Shown: one piece after another, positions 27,744 to 34,894 of the stretch
How positions within the stretch are numbered: the first letter of the stretch is position 1
Layout: each line of letters opens with the position of its first letter
Source: G963704535 sp963704535
GTDB lineage: Bacteria > Chloroflexota > Chloroflexia > Chloroflexales > Roseiflexaceae
Assembly (NCBI GenBank): GCA_963704535.1
Contig: OY969916.1
Span: 5,890,001-5,954,000 of the forward strand
Length of the DNA: 64,000 nt
Direction of reading: 5' to 3'
Translations under genes and position numbers: made by a program
Notes under the pieces: model-generated
What the model was told of the DNA's origin: nothing
Database searches by the model: none
What the model saw: the letters and a program-made list of their open reading frames with translations, nothing else

Positions 27744-29219
27744 GTGAACCCGATCAAGGTCGTGCTGATCTCGACATATGAGCTGGGGCGGCAGCCGTTC
27801 GGGCTGGCCTCGCCGGCGGCCTGGCTGGAGGCGACCGGGGCCTCGGTCGCCTGCCTCGACCTGGCGGTGCAATCGCTCGACGAGCCGCTCGTCGCGGGCG
27901 CCGATCTGGTCGCGCTGTATGTGCCGATGCACACGGCCACGCGCCTGGCGGCCGGAGTTGTCGAGCGGGTTCGCCGGATCAACCCGGTGGCCCACATCTG
28001 CTTCTACGGGCTGTACGCCCCAGTCAACGAGGGGTTTCTACGGAAGCTGGGCGCCGACACGATCCTGGGCGGGGAGTTCGAGGCCGGGCTGGCCGCGCTG
28101 GTCAGGCGCCTAGAACGCCGCTCAAGAATCCGCGAAGCCACGCGAATACACGCGAATAAGGATACAAACCTTCGCGCTCCTTCGCGTTCCTTCGCGGGTC
28201 GTGAGAAATACTTGATCGATGCTCCGGCCGAGGGCCAGCGCGAGCCGACGATCGACCTGGCGAAGCAGATCTTCCTGGTGCCGGACCGCAGCAAGTTGCC
28301 TAGTCTCCAGCAGTACGCGCACCTGATCCAGGCCGACGGCCGCAACCAGGTGGTCGGGTACACCGAGGCTAGCCGCGGCTGCAAGCACCGCTGCCGGCAC
28401 TGCCCGATCGTGCCGGTGTACAACGGCATCTTTCGGGTCGTCCAGGCGAACGTCGTCCTGGAGGATATCCGGCGCCAGGTGGCGCTTGGGGCGCGCCATA
28501 TCACGTTTGGCGACCCGGATTTCTTCAATGGCCCCGGCCACGCCATGCGCATTGTCGGTGCCCTGCACGCGGCGTTCCCCGACCTGACCTATGATGTGAC
28601 GATCAAGATCGAGCATCTCTTGCGGCACGCGCGCCATCTTCCGGCCCTGCGCGACACCGGCTGCCTGTTTGTGACCAGCGCGGTCGAGTCGATCGACGAC
28701 GCCATTCTGGAGATCTTCGACAAACAGCACACCAGGGCCGATCTACTGCGGGTGGTCAACCTCTTTCAGGAGCACCGCCTGACGCTGGTGCCCACCTTTG
28801 TGACATTCACGCCCTGGACATCACTGGAAGGCTACCTGGAGTTGCTGGCGCTCCTGCATGAGTACGATCTGGTCGAGAATGTCGCGCCGATCCAGTACGC
28901 CATCCGGCTGCTGATCCCGGCCGGCTCGCGCCTGCTGGAGCTGCCGGCGGTGCGCGTGCTGGTCGGCCCGTTCGACGAGGCGGCGCTGTGCTACCGCTGG
29001 GCGCATCCCGACCCGCGCGTCGATCGGCTGCACGCGGATATCCTGAGCGTGGTGAAAGGTGCCGCGCAGGCCGATCGGCGCGAGGTCTTTTCGACCGTCT
29101 GGCGGCTGACCGAGGCGGCGCTGGGTGTGGCTGGGCGCGACCGGGGAAGACGACGGGCGCCGGCAAACGTCGTTACCCGCGCGCCGGTCCCGCGCATGAG
29201 CGAGCCGTGGTTCTGCTGA
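27744..29219 (+). CDS. B12-binding-domain radical SAM protein
   Basis: 491 aa from the GTG at 27744; upstream sequence in this frame is mostly translated repeat. The N-terminal Rossmann domain is cobalamin-binding-like (VVLISTYELGRQPFGLASPAAWL, PVAHICFYGLYAP, ADTILGGEFEAGL). The radical SAM domain has GYTEASRGCKHRCRHCPIVP with Cys213, Cys217 and Cys220 (CxxxCxxC) for the [4Fe-4S] cluster, then HITFGDPDFFNGPGHAMRI and SAVESIDDAIL. Residues about 123-161 (LERRSRIREA to YLIDA) are encoded by an inserted palindromic element and interrupt the link between the domains. The product is unknown; family members do difficult methylations or C-C bond chemistry. Confidence 0.85.
   Translation: MNPIKVVLISTYELGRQPFGLASPAAWLEATGASVACLDLAVQSLDEPLVAGADLVALYVPMHTATRLAAGVVERVRRINPVAHICFYGLYAPVNEGFLRKLGADTILGGEFEAGLAALVRRLERRSRIREATRIHANKDTNLRAPSRSFAGREKYLIDAPAEGQREPTIDLAKQIFLVPDRSKLPSLQQYAHLIQADGRNQVVGYTEASRGCKHRCRHCPIVPVYNGIFRVVQANVVLEDIRRQVALGARHITFGDPDFFNGPGHAMRIVGALHAAFPDLTYDVTIKIEHLLRHARHLPALRDTGCLFVTSAVESIDDAILEIFDKQHTRADLLRVVNLFQEHRLTLVPTFVTFTPWTSLEGYLELLALLHEYDLVENVAPIQYAIRLLIPAGSRLLELPAVRVLVGPFDEAALCYRWAHPDPRVDRLHADILSVVKGAAQADRREVFSTVWRLTEAALGVAGRDRGRRRAPANVVTRAPVPRMSEPWFC
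28110..28227. repeat. Palindromic element inserted in frame in the radical SAM gene
   Basis: Runs from CTAGAACGCCGCTCAAGAAT to ACTTGATCGATGCTCCGG. Inside are CCGCGAAGCCACGCG and, on the other arm, CTTCGCGTTCCTTCGCGG. The same element occurs in reverse orientation inside the M48 protease gene at 47382-47508. Allowing for a four-base CTAG-like target copy, the net insertion is 114 bases (38 codons), which keeps the frame. Confidence 0.8.
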
Positions 29220-29260
29220 GCGGAGCCACTTGAGGAGCAGTCTGCTCCTGAGCCGATTTA
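29162..29260 (+). repeat. 99-bp direct repeat, copy 1 (3' end of radical SAM gene)
   Basis: Covers the last codons (NVVTRAPVPRMSEPWFC, stop) and the following hairpin AGGAGCAG-T-CTGCTCCT. A copy with about six mismatches lies at 30202-30300, 1,040 bases away. Confidence 0.9.
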
Positions 29261-29280
29261 GCGCGAGCTGTTCAACGGTT

Positions 29281-29337
29281 TGTTGCGTGTTGCGTGTTGC
29301 GTGAGTCGGCGCGACGCAACACGCAACACGCAACACG
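29281..29337. repeat. Heptamer-arm hairpin, family 1 (CGTGTTG)
   Basis: GTTGCGTGTTGCGTGTTGCG on the left and CAACACG units on the right, just inside the first copy of the 99-bp duplication. Confidence 0.85.
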
Positions 29338-29348
29338 AGCCTGGCTCA

Positions 29349-30032
29349 TTAGGTGCGTGACAATCCGCCCCTGCGGCGCTCCGAGCAACCCGAGGGTTCG
29401 CTCAGAACGGCAACCGACCCTCCACCGAGCACTGGAATCATCATCGCTACCCAGGCCGGGTCCGCGTACGCTACGAGCGCGGTCGCCACGAAAAACGCTA
29501 TTGCGATGAAGACGGCACTACCAACGCCCGCCGTCTTTCTACGGGCCGCGATGGAGTTGTCAAGGACTCGCGCTCCTACGATCGAGAACGCCAATAGGAG
29601 TGGTCCAATCCACCACAACGCGCTCGGCGTCGACACCGCTACTGCGGTGCCCACTAGTATACCGCCGGCCAACACCATTGACGGAAGCAATTGTTTAAGC
29701 CGTCTCATCTGCTTCCCTCCTTTAGAAACTGTCTGAAAAGGCCCGCGCACCACTCGCAATCCGTGGTGGAAAGGGGATTCTTGAGGGGTGGCCCCCTCAA
29801 ACTCCCCCTTTTCAGACAGCCGCTTAAGCGGTGGCTCACTCACCACGCTCAGGTCAGACACGCTCATTCCGAGAGCGGTTGCAATTGCCATTACGGACCC
29901 ATAGGACGCCGACCCACTTGCTTCGATACGTTGGATAGTCCGCACACCTAACCCGGTAACGCTTGCCAGGTGTTCTTGGCTCCACGCGCGCTTCTCTCGC
30001 TCGACCCGTATCAAGTTCGTATCAACGTTCAT
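29349..30032 (-). CDS. XRE-type HTH domain joined through a translated repeat to a small membrane protein
   Basis: 227 aa if read as one frame from ATG 30032 (AGGA seven bases upstream). Residues 3-65 are a clear XRE/Cro helix-turn-helix (LIRVEREKRAWSQEHLASVT, LGVRTIQRIEASG). Residues about 71-104 (SEKGEFEGATPQESPFHHGL and on) are the translation of a dispersed hairpin element (29729-29819). Next comes MRRLKQLLPSMVLAGGILVG with its own AAAGGAGGG site and ATG at 29708, leading to three or four membrane helices. I infer two ancestral genes, an HTH regulator and a membrane protein, fused by the element. Either one fusion or two overlapping products is possible. Confidence 0.65.
   Translation of the reverse strand: MNVDTNLIRVEREKRAWSQEHLASVTGLGVRTIQRIEASGSASYGSVMAIATALGMSVSDLSVVSEPPLKRLSEKGEFEGATPQESPFHHGLRVVRGPFQTVSKGGKQMRRLKQLLPSMVLAGGILVGTAVAVSTPSALWWIGPLLLAFSIVGARVLDNSIAARRKTAGVGSAVFIAIAFFVATALVAYADPAWVAMMIPVLGGGSVAVLSEPSGCSERRRGGLSRT
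29729..29819. repeat. CTGTCTGAAAAG hairpin element inside the HTH/membrane reading frame
   Basis: CTGTCTGAAAAGGCCCGCGC at one end, CTTTTCAGACAG at the other, with the core GATTCTTGAGGGG-TGG-CCCCCTCAA. Same family as 34696-34783 and 37783-37870. Confidence 0.85.
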
Positions 30033-30201
30033 TTTCATTCCTAAGCCCCCTGTTCAGTTCCATCGTCATGAATTCTGAACCAAGAGGAGCATTTTGTCCA
30101 CGACGCTCATGCGCCACCATCCCGCCACTTTTCCGCCATTCTCGGTCCAAACGCCTTATCGAGACTGCCACATACCATGAATTTCAGCCGCGTGAGCCAC
30201 T

Positions 30202-30300
30202 GCCAAACGTCGCTACCCGCACGCCGGTCCCGCGCATCAGCGAGCCGTGGTTCTGTTGAGCGGAGCCACTTGAGAAGCAGTCTGCTCCTGAGCCGATTTA
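30202..30300 (+). repeat. 99-bp direct repeat, copy 2
   Basis: About 94 percent identical to 29162-29260, including the SEPWFC-stop coding end and the hairpin (AGAAGCAGTCTGCTCCT here). It has no gene body in front of it, so it is a duplicated gene tail. The gap 30033-30339 holds nothing else I can support. Confidence 0.9.
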
Positions 30301-30339
30301 GGCGGAGGCCTGTTGAAATACTGGTGTTGCTGTCGATTC

Positions 30340-30752
30340 TTAGGGGCGTCGTAGCTGGTTGAGCACTTGGGTTGGTGTCAGACGACCGCGATCGGTCTGG
30401 TCAAAATGGGTATCGAAACTGATGATGTCGATGTTCTCGCGTGCAGCAACGACGTATTGGTAGGCGTCATCAAAATCCAGCCCGAAATGATCCATTGCGG
30501 CAACAACATGGGCCATGGTGGTTGGCGCGAGGCTCATCAGCGCGACACCGCCGTCGATGAGCACGTCTTGAACGAACACCAAGAAGACAGCACGGTGGCC
30601 CAAGCGGTGCAGGATCACTCCCAGGAATGGAGTGTAAAATCGCTCATCGCCATCTGGTCGGTAGGCAAGCGATCAAGCAACTGTCCTACCGTGGCGGACT
30701 GGGACTGGTCCAACAAGCGCTCCAGCCAAATATTCGTGTCGAGCAGGTACAC
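30340..30752 (-). pseudogene. vapC: PIN-domain toxin (VapC-like), one frame break
   Basis: GTG start at 30752 overlaps the antitoxin stop by one base (TAGTG). N-terminus VYLLDTNIWLERLLDQ carries the first catalytic Asp (residue 5); then QLLDRLPTDQMAMSDFTLHS. The frame is lost near 30625 where one C seems missing in CATTCCTGGGAG; a -1 shift resumes with LGVILHRLGHRAVFLVFV and ends ENIDIISFDTHFDQTDRGRLTP, the typical PIN end with the last acidic residues. PIN toxins are Mg-dependent RNases. Whether inactive or a consensus error cannot be told. Confidence 0.75.
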
Positions 30753-30970
30753 TATTCGGTTCTCCACTCCAAGGCACGATGTTGCAGCTCCACCGACGAC
30801 ATCGGGGAGTGATCATCCTTCAATGCCTCAGCCCAATCTTGCCGAAGCCGGTGCGCCCGCGAACGGTCGCGCTTCATGAGGAGAAATTCGACAAAATCAC
30901 GTACCTCGGCGCGGAGAGTTGGAGATAACTCTTGGAGCAATTCTTCGAGGGGTTTGGTCGCTGTACTCAT
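30752..30970 (-). CDS. vapB: VapB-like antitoxin, DUF2281 type
   Basis: 72 aa from ATG 30970, with AAGGAGT seven bases upstream. STATKPLEELLQELSPTLRAEVRDFVEFLLMKR is the DUF2281 pattern (helix, L-P-x-x-x-x-E-V-x-D-F-V-E-F-L), followed by a charged tail SRAHRLRQDWAEALKDD. Such small proteins bind and neutralise PIN toxins and repress their operon. It overlaps the toxin start by one base, the usual coupling. Confidence 0.8.
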   Translation of the reverse strand: MSTATKPLEELLQELSPTLRAEVRDFVEFLLMKRDRSRAHRLRQDWAEALKDDHSPMSSVELQHRALEWRTE

Positions 30971-31024
30971 CACGGACTCCTTCAAGCTAAGTCACAGTTC
31001 CTACATCATGCATTTGCAGCTTGA

Positions 31025-31249
31025 TTAGGTCAACTCAGGAACGTGCTCATCCTCATACTTCTCGACCAGCACGCTGATGACTTCCATCAGTGAGGCGAGC
31101 GGATGATCCTCCTCTTCGCCGACCACATCGATCAAGCTATCCAACATCTGCACGAGCCGATCGTACTCGCGCTCGCTATGAGGGACAAACAGGACTGGCG
31201 CGATAGTCGGCCACACCTGCTCGACTGTTTCGATCTCACTGCTCGTCAT
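31025..31249 (-). CDS. HigA-type antitoxin N-terminal domain, orphan
   Basis: 74 aa from ATG 31249 (AAGGAA upstream). VWPTIAPVLFVPHSEREYDRLVQMLDSLIDVVGEEEDHPLASLMEVISVLVEKYEDEHVPEL matches the N-terminal part of HigA-like antitoxins, which normally continue into a helix-turn-helix; here the protein ends. No RelE/HigB toxin precedes it. It lies directly after the attC-like site, so it may be the first gene of a cassette in the same direction, followed by vapBC. Confidence 0.7.
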   Translation of the reverse strand: MTSSEIETVEQVWPTIAPVLFVPHSEREYDRLVQMLDSLIDVVGEEEDHPLASLMEVISVLVEKYEDEHVPELT

Positions 31250-31357
31250 CGGCTTATTCCTTGTAGATGATTGGAGCAGGAGACGCAACTGGAGAACGAG
31301 GCATCGAAGCCACAGTTAAGAACAGGCGTTTATTTGGTGCGGGCGTTGAGGATTGCC

Positions 31358-31486
31358 GCCTAACGCCCTGGGCATGAGCCGCGTCGCACTTGTAGATCAG
31401 GAAAGCTGTCGAGCCGATTCCAGCTTTCAAAATCGGCCCGATCTTGTTCGACGCGCAGCGGCGTCAGCTCCAGCGGCTTGTTGGGC
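31358..31486 (-). other. attC-like integron recombination site 1
   Basis: 129 bp. On the minus strand it starts GCCCAACAAGCCGCTGGAGC followed by TGACGCC, the classic left half, and ends CCAGGGCGTTAGGC. The outer boxes GCCCAAC and GTTAGGC pair. It follows the TIR gene stop, where a cassette attC should be. The right half and centre (GATC, TTTTGAAA, CTTTCC, GATCTA, GTGCG) match site 2 at 56461-56587. Confidence 0.75.
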
Positions 31487-31522
31487 CGCAAACGCGCAGC
31501 TTTATTATCGTTATCAGTGACT

Positions 31523-32349
31523 CTACAACTTTAATGCTCTCTCTATAGCCTCGCTTACTTTGACCAAGAAGACTTCTTGTCGCCCTCTGGATAATAGATT
31601 TAACGGTTGACTAGGTGAGTTTACGGCTTGAAACTGTGATAGTGTCTCTGTCTGCTTGAATCGGCAAGAGCTGACTATCACTGACAGAATAGCTGCTCCC
31701 TCTGTTTCAGCAGCAGCTAGTAGTGGTGGCAATTCGTTATCTGCTATGAAGTCAGAAGCAAGAAAATCTGCACTGACTAGCAGCACGGCCACCTTAGCTG
31801 CATCTAGTGCTTTCTTTATCTCATCTTGCCATTTCTTGCCAGGGTCTATCAATGTATCGTCCCATCTCGTTATCGTTCCAAGTCGCTCTAGTGGTTTCAG
31901 GTGAACTTGTAGCCTCTGAAGCCATCTCAAATCCTTATGACTATAGCTGATAAATATCTGATCCCGTGTTGTTTGGGTGTTTTGTAATTTTATTGTCGAA
32001 TGCCGATTTGGAATGTTTTGGAGAGGAACCTTCTCTTCAAGTTGTTCGATTTCTTGACGTATATCGTCAATTTCGATCATAATCTGCGGAGGAGTCTGAA
32101 TGCCAAGCGCTGCGGCCCTCTTCTCCAGTTCGTGCAATCGCCTTCTTTTAATATCGATCAAATTTTCGCTACGCTGAGAACTGTACCCCTTACTTTCCAG
32201 TTGGACTATCTCTTGGCTAAGATCTTCAATTTCTAGTGAAATGTGTGGGGGCAATTTATGCCATATATCGCCTCCTGCTCTTGAAGTACATGTAGGCGCT
32301 GGACTTTCAGTTCGATTAGCTTTTGGATATGCTGGCTGTCGTTGCTCAT
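31523..32349 (-). pseudogene. TIR-domain protein with PP-EI coiled-coil repeats, probable integron cassette gene, one frame break
   Basis: ATG 32349 lies 17 bases after a GTTGGGC box (32366-32372), the spacing of a cassette gene. The N-terminus has two parallel repeats: LIELKVQRLHVLQEQEAIYG then PPHISLEIEDLSQEI, and LIDIKRRRLHELEKRAAALG then PPQIMIEIDDIRQEI. Between them the frame slips by -1 in a run of five C (near 32258). A TIR domain follows (DQIFISYSHKDLRWLQRLQV, VAVLLVSADFLASDFIADNE) with Glu in NELP. TIR domains act as NAD-cleaving effectors or scaffolds in immunity. The gene is clearly AT-richer than its neighbours and sits upstream of attC site 1. Confidence 0.75.
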
Positions 32350-32541
32350 ACCCTCACCATCTAATGCCCAACGCTACCCTTCAGAGTCCTCTCTACTAAC
32401 CGCTAAGAGGTGCCACTCTGATCGCCGTCTAGTTTACACCATTACGACTACAGAAGCAATCTTGATGATATATGTGCTTTGGTGGTAGTACGGGTGTTCT
32501 AGTTTGCGGGCTAACATGGCTTTCGACCGCGTCGGCCATCA

Positions 32542-34662
32542 TCAACGCGCACTCACCTGGAGCCGCGCCAAACCCTCCTCCGCACGTGGGCAGCCCTCCG
32601 GGCTGGCGGCGAGGGCGCGGCGGTAGCAGGTGGCCGCCTCGCCGACCTGGTCGAGCCGCTCGTAGACCACGCCAAGCGCCAGCAGCACCTCGATCTGCTG
32701 GTCGCGCAGCACGGCGCGGCGCTCCTCGGCGTGGGTCGAGTCGCCGAAGAACGGGCAATCGTCCAGGTAGTCGCCGCGGTACAGCGCCAGCGCGGCGGCC
32801 AGGCTCTCGCGGGCCGCCGCCAGGTCGCCCTGGTGCAGCAGCGTGTGGCCGCGCTCGGTGGCCACTGCGAACACATCAGCGTCGCACCAGGCGACGATCG
32901 CCGGGTCGAGCCAGTAGCGCTCGTGGTGGTAGGCGATCAGCTTGCTCTCGGTGGCCTTCTTCAGCCCCGGCTCAAGCGTCCGCCGCAGCGCCGAGATCGT
33001 GCGGTGGAAGGCCATATCGGCCCGCTCCATCTCCAGGTCGGGCCAGATCACCTGCTCGGCCTCATCCTTGGTCAGCCCGCGCCCGCGCCGGTCGAACAGG
33101 AACGCGAACAACGCCTCGGCCTGGTACGTGCCGGCCTTGTCGCCGCCCCAGCGCTCGATCGGCTTGCCATCGCGCTCGACGCGCAGCGGCCCCAAGGCGA
33201 GGACCCGCAGCCCGCGCGCTTCGTCGGCGGGCGCGGCCAGCGGCTGGGCGGCCAGCCGAGCGGCCTCGGCCGCCTGGGCGACCAGCAGCTCCTGCTCGCG
33301 CTGGAGCTGGCGACTCTGCTCGGCCAGCGCCGCCAGCGCCAGCTCTTCCTCCTGCTGGTTACGGGCGTGCTTGATCGCCGAGGCCAGGTAGGAGCCCAGC
33401 GATAGCAGCAGCGCCCGCTCGGTCTCGCGGTAGGGGTCACCGGAGCGCTTAGCGCCCAGCGCTAGCAGGCCAAGCTGGTCCTGACCGTTCCGCAGCGGCA
33501 GCAGCAGCCGCGCCTCCGGCCACGGCGCCCAGTCGCCATAGTGCGCCTGCGGCCCTTCGGGCAGGGCGACCTCGCGAAACGCCTGCGCCGCCGGCGGATT
33601 GTCGCCGTAGGTCGCCAGCACGTGCGGTCCGACCCCCTCCCGGACGGCCACGGCGCCGCCGCCGACATCGAGCGTCCGGCAGATCGAGCCCAGCGCCGCC
33701 TGCAACTGGCCCGCCAAGTCGCCGCGCTGGAACAGGTCGTCGCTCAGGGCGCGCAGCAGCCGGCCATAGTCGAACTCACGGTGGAAGAAGCGCCGGTCGA
33801 GCCTGGCGTCGGCCCAGTCGCGCAGCGGCCCGAAGACGGCGATCAGCGCGACAAAGGCGAATGCCGGCACGAGCGGGGCATTGAGGCCGAGGGCGCTGCT
33901 GGAGAGTGCTTCGAGTGCCAGCAGCAGCACGATGTAGGCGCTCGTCAGCGCGCCGCCCAGCAGCGAGCGGTAGAAGGTGCGCCGGGCCACCCTGGCCGGC
34001 AGCAGCGAGCGGTAGGCCAGCACAGCGTAGGCCAGCAGCGCCAGCGCACCACCCATCAGCGCGTGGCCGAGGGCGGGCGGGAAGTTCAGGTTGCGCGCCG
34101 CGGTGGCCCACAGCGCGCCGATGACGCCGACCGTCGCCGACCGCGCGAACATGGCCCGGCGCCGGCGCTCCAAGGCGTCGCCGCCGGCCCGGCGGTAACT
34201 GAGGAACATCAGCAGCAGCGAGAGCAGCAGCGGCAGCACCCGCTGGGCTATCCAGAGCGGGATCAGCGGCCCACGCGGGAAGCTGAGAGTCTGATCGGTC
34301 AGTTGCATGGCTGGGGAAAAGACGGCGTAGCCGCACATCGCCAGCCCGATGGCGTAGAACAGCACCACCGCGCGGCGCTGCCACGTGGGCGTCGGGCCGT
34401 CGCGCACCAGCACCACGATAAAGTGCAGAAACACCGGCGGCAGCAGCACGGTCTCGAATACCTGGAGCAGCAGCAGCGCCGGGCGCACCTCCTGGCGCGC
34501 CAGGGCCGGCAGGACAAACGCCAGGCCGTAGAGGGTCAGGTGCAGACACAGCCAGGCGAAGGCCTGGGTCGCGGGGTCGCGCGCCGCGCGCACAAGCAGG
34601 CTCAGGCCGAGCCAGCAGGCCACCACGGTCATCAGAGATGCGGGTACTAGCTCAAGTGCCAT
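32542..34662 (-). CDS. Membrane-bound regulator: 7TM-like sensor, GAF-like domain, BTAD transcriptional activation domain
   Basis: 706 aa from ATG 34662; sequence further upstream in frame is translated repeat. Residues 1-225 form about seven hydrophobic helices like the N-terminal region of histidine kinases (LTVVACWLGLSLLVRAA-type, LLLQVFETVLLPPVFLHFIV). Then a GAF-like region (RLDRRFFHREFDYGRLLRAL, ARLLLPLRNGQDQLGLLALG), a coiled coil (ALAEQSRQLQREQELLVAQA), and a BTAD/SARP-like end (LRVLALGPLRVERDGKPIER, KDEAEQVIWPDLEMERAD, FHRTISALRRTLEPG) with TPR-like helices. No kinase domain is present, so signalling probably passes directly to the activator domain. Its target is unknown. Confidence 0.8.
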   Translation of the reverse strand: MALELVPASLMTVVACWLGLSLLVRAARDPATQAFAWLCLHLTLYGLAFVLPALARQEVRPALLLLQVFETVLLPPVFLHFIVVLVRDGPTPTWQRRAVVLFYAIGLAMCGYAVFSPAMQLTDQTLSFPRGPLIPLWIAQRVLPLLLSLLLMFLSYRRAGGDALERRRRAMFARSATVGVIGALWATAARNLNFPPALGHALMGGALALLAYAVLAYRSLLPARVARRTFYRSLLGGALTSAYIVLLLALEALSSSALGLNAPLVPAFAFVALIAVFGPLRDWADARLDRRFFHREFDYGRLLRALSDDLFQRGDLAGQLQAALGSICRTLDVGGGAVAVREGVGPHVLATYGDNPPAAQAFREVALPEGPQAHYGDWAPWPEARLLLPLRNGQDQLGLLALGAKRSGDPYRETERALLLSLGSYLASAIKHARNQQEEELALAALAEQSRQLQREQELLVAQAAEAARLAAQPLAAPADEARGLRVLALGPLRVERDGKPIERWGGDKAGTYQAEALFAFLFDRRGRGLTKDEAEQVIWPDLEMERADMAFHRTISALRRTLEPGLKKATESKLIAYHHERYWLDPAIVAWCDADVFAVATERGHTLLHQGDLAAARESLAAALALYRGDYLDDCPFFGDSTHAEERRAVLRDQQIEVLLALGVVYERLDQVGEAATCYRRALAASPEGCPRAEEGLARLQVSAR

Positions 34663-34695
34663 TGCGTTGCCTGTGCCGGATACCTGCCTTCGAGA

Positions 34696-34783
34696 CTGCC
34701 GGGAAGGGAGAGCTTGAGCAGGAAGCCCCTCAAGATCCCCTTCCACCACCGATCGCGAGTGACACGCGGGCCTTTTCAGACAG
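34696..34783. repeat. CTGTCTGAAAAG-type hairpin element
   Basis: Ends CTGCCGGGAAGGGAG and GGGCCTTTTCAGACAG; core GAGCTTGAG-CAGGAAGCCC-CTCAAGATC. Upstream of the 7TM-BTAD gene. Confidence 0.8.
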
Positions 34784-34894
34784 CTTCTTAAATTCGTGGC
34801 CAGTATAGCATCTAGGGTAGGAGAGGCGCAAGAGGGAATGGATTTTATTGACCACCGACCGCCACCGTCGCGATCACCGCCCCGGCGCCTTAAA

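Noticed and set aside
29963..30259. 98-residue frame ending in SEPWFC
   Set aside because: Its end is the duplicated tail of the radical SAM gene and the rest has no ribosome site or family likeness, so it is a duplication artefact.
32366..32541. A fourth complete attC site upstream of the TIR gene
   Set aside because: A GTTGGGC box is present on the minus strand, but no partner box about 130 bases further upstream could be found.
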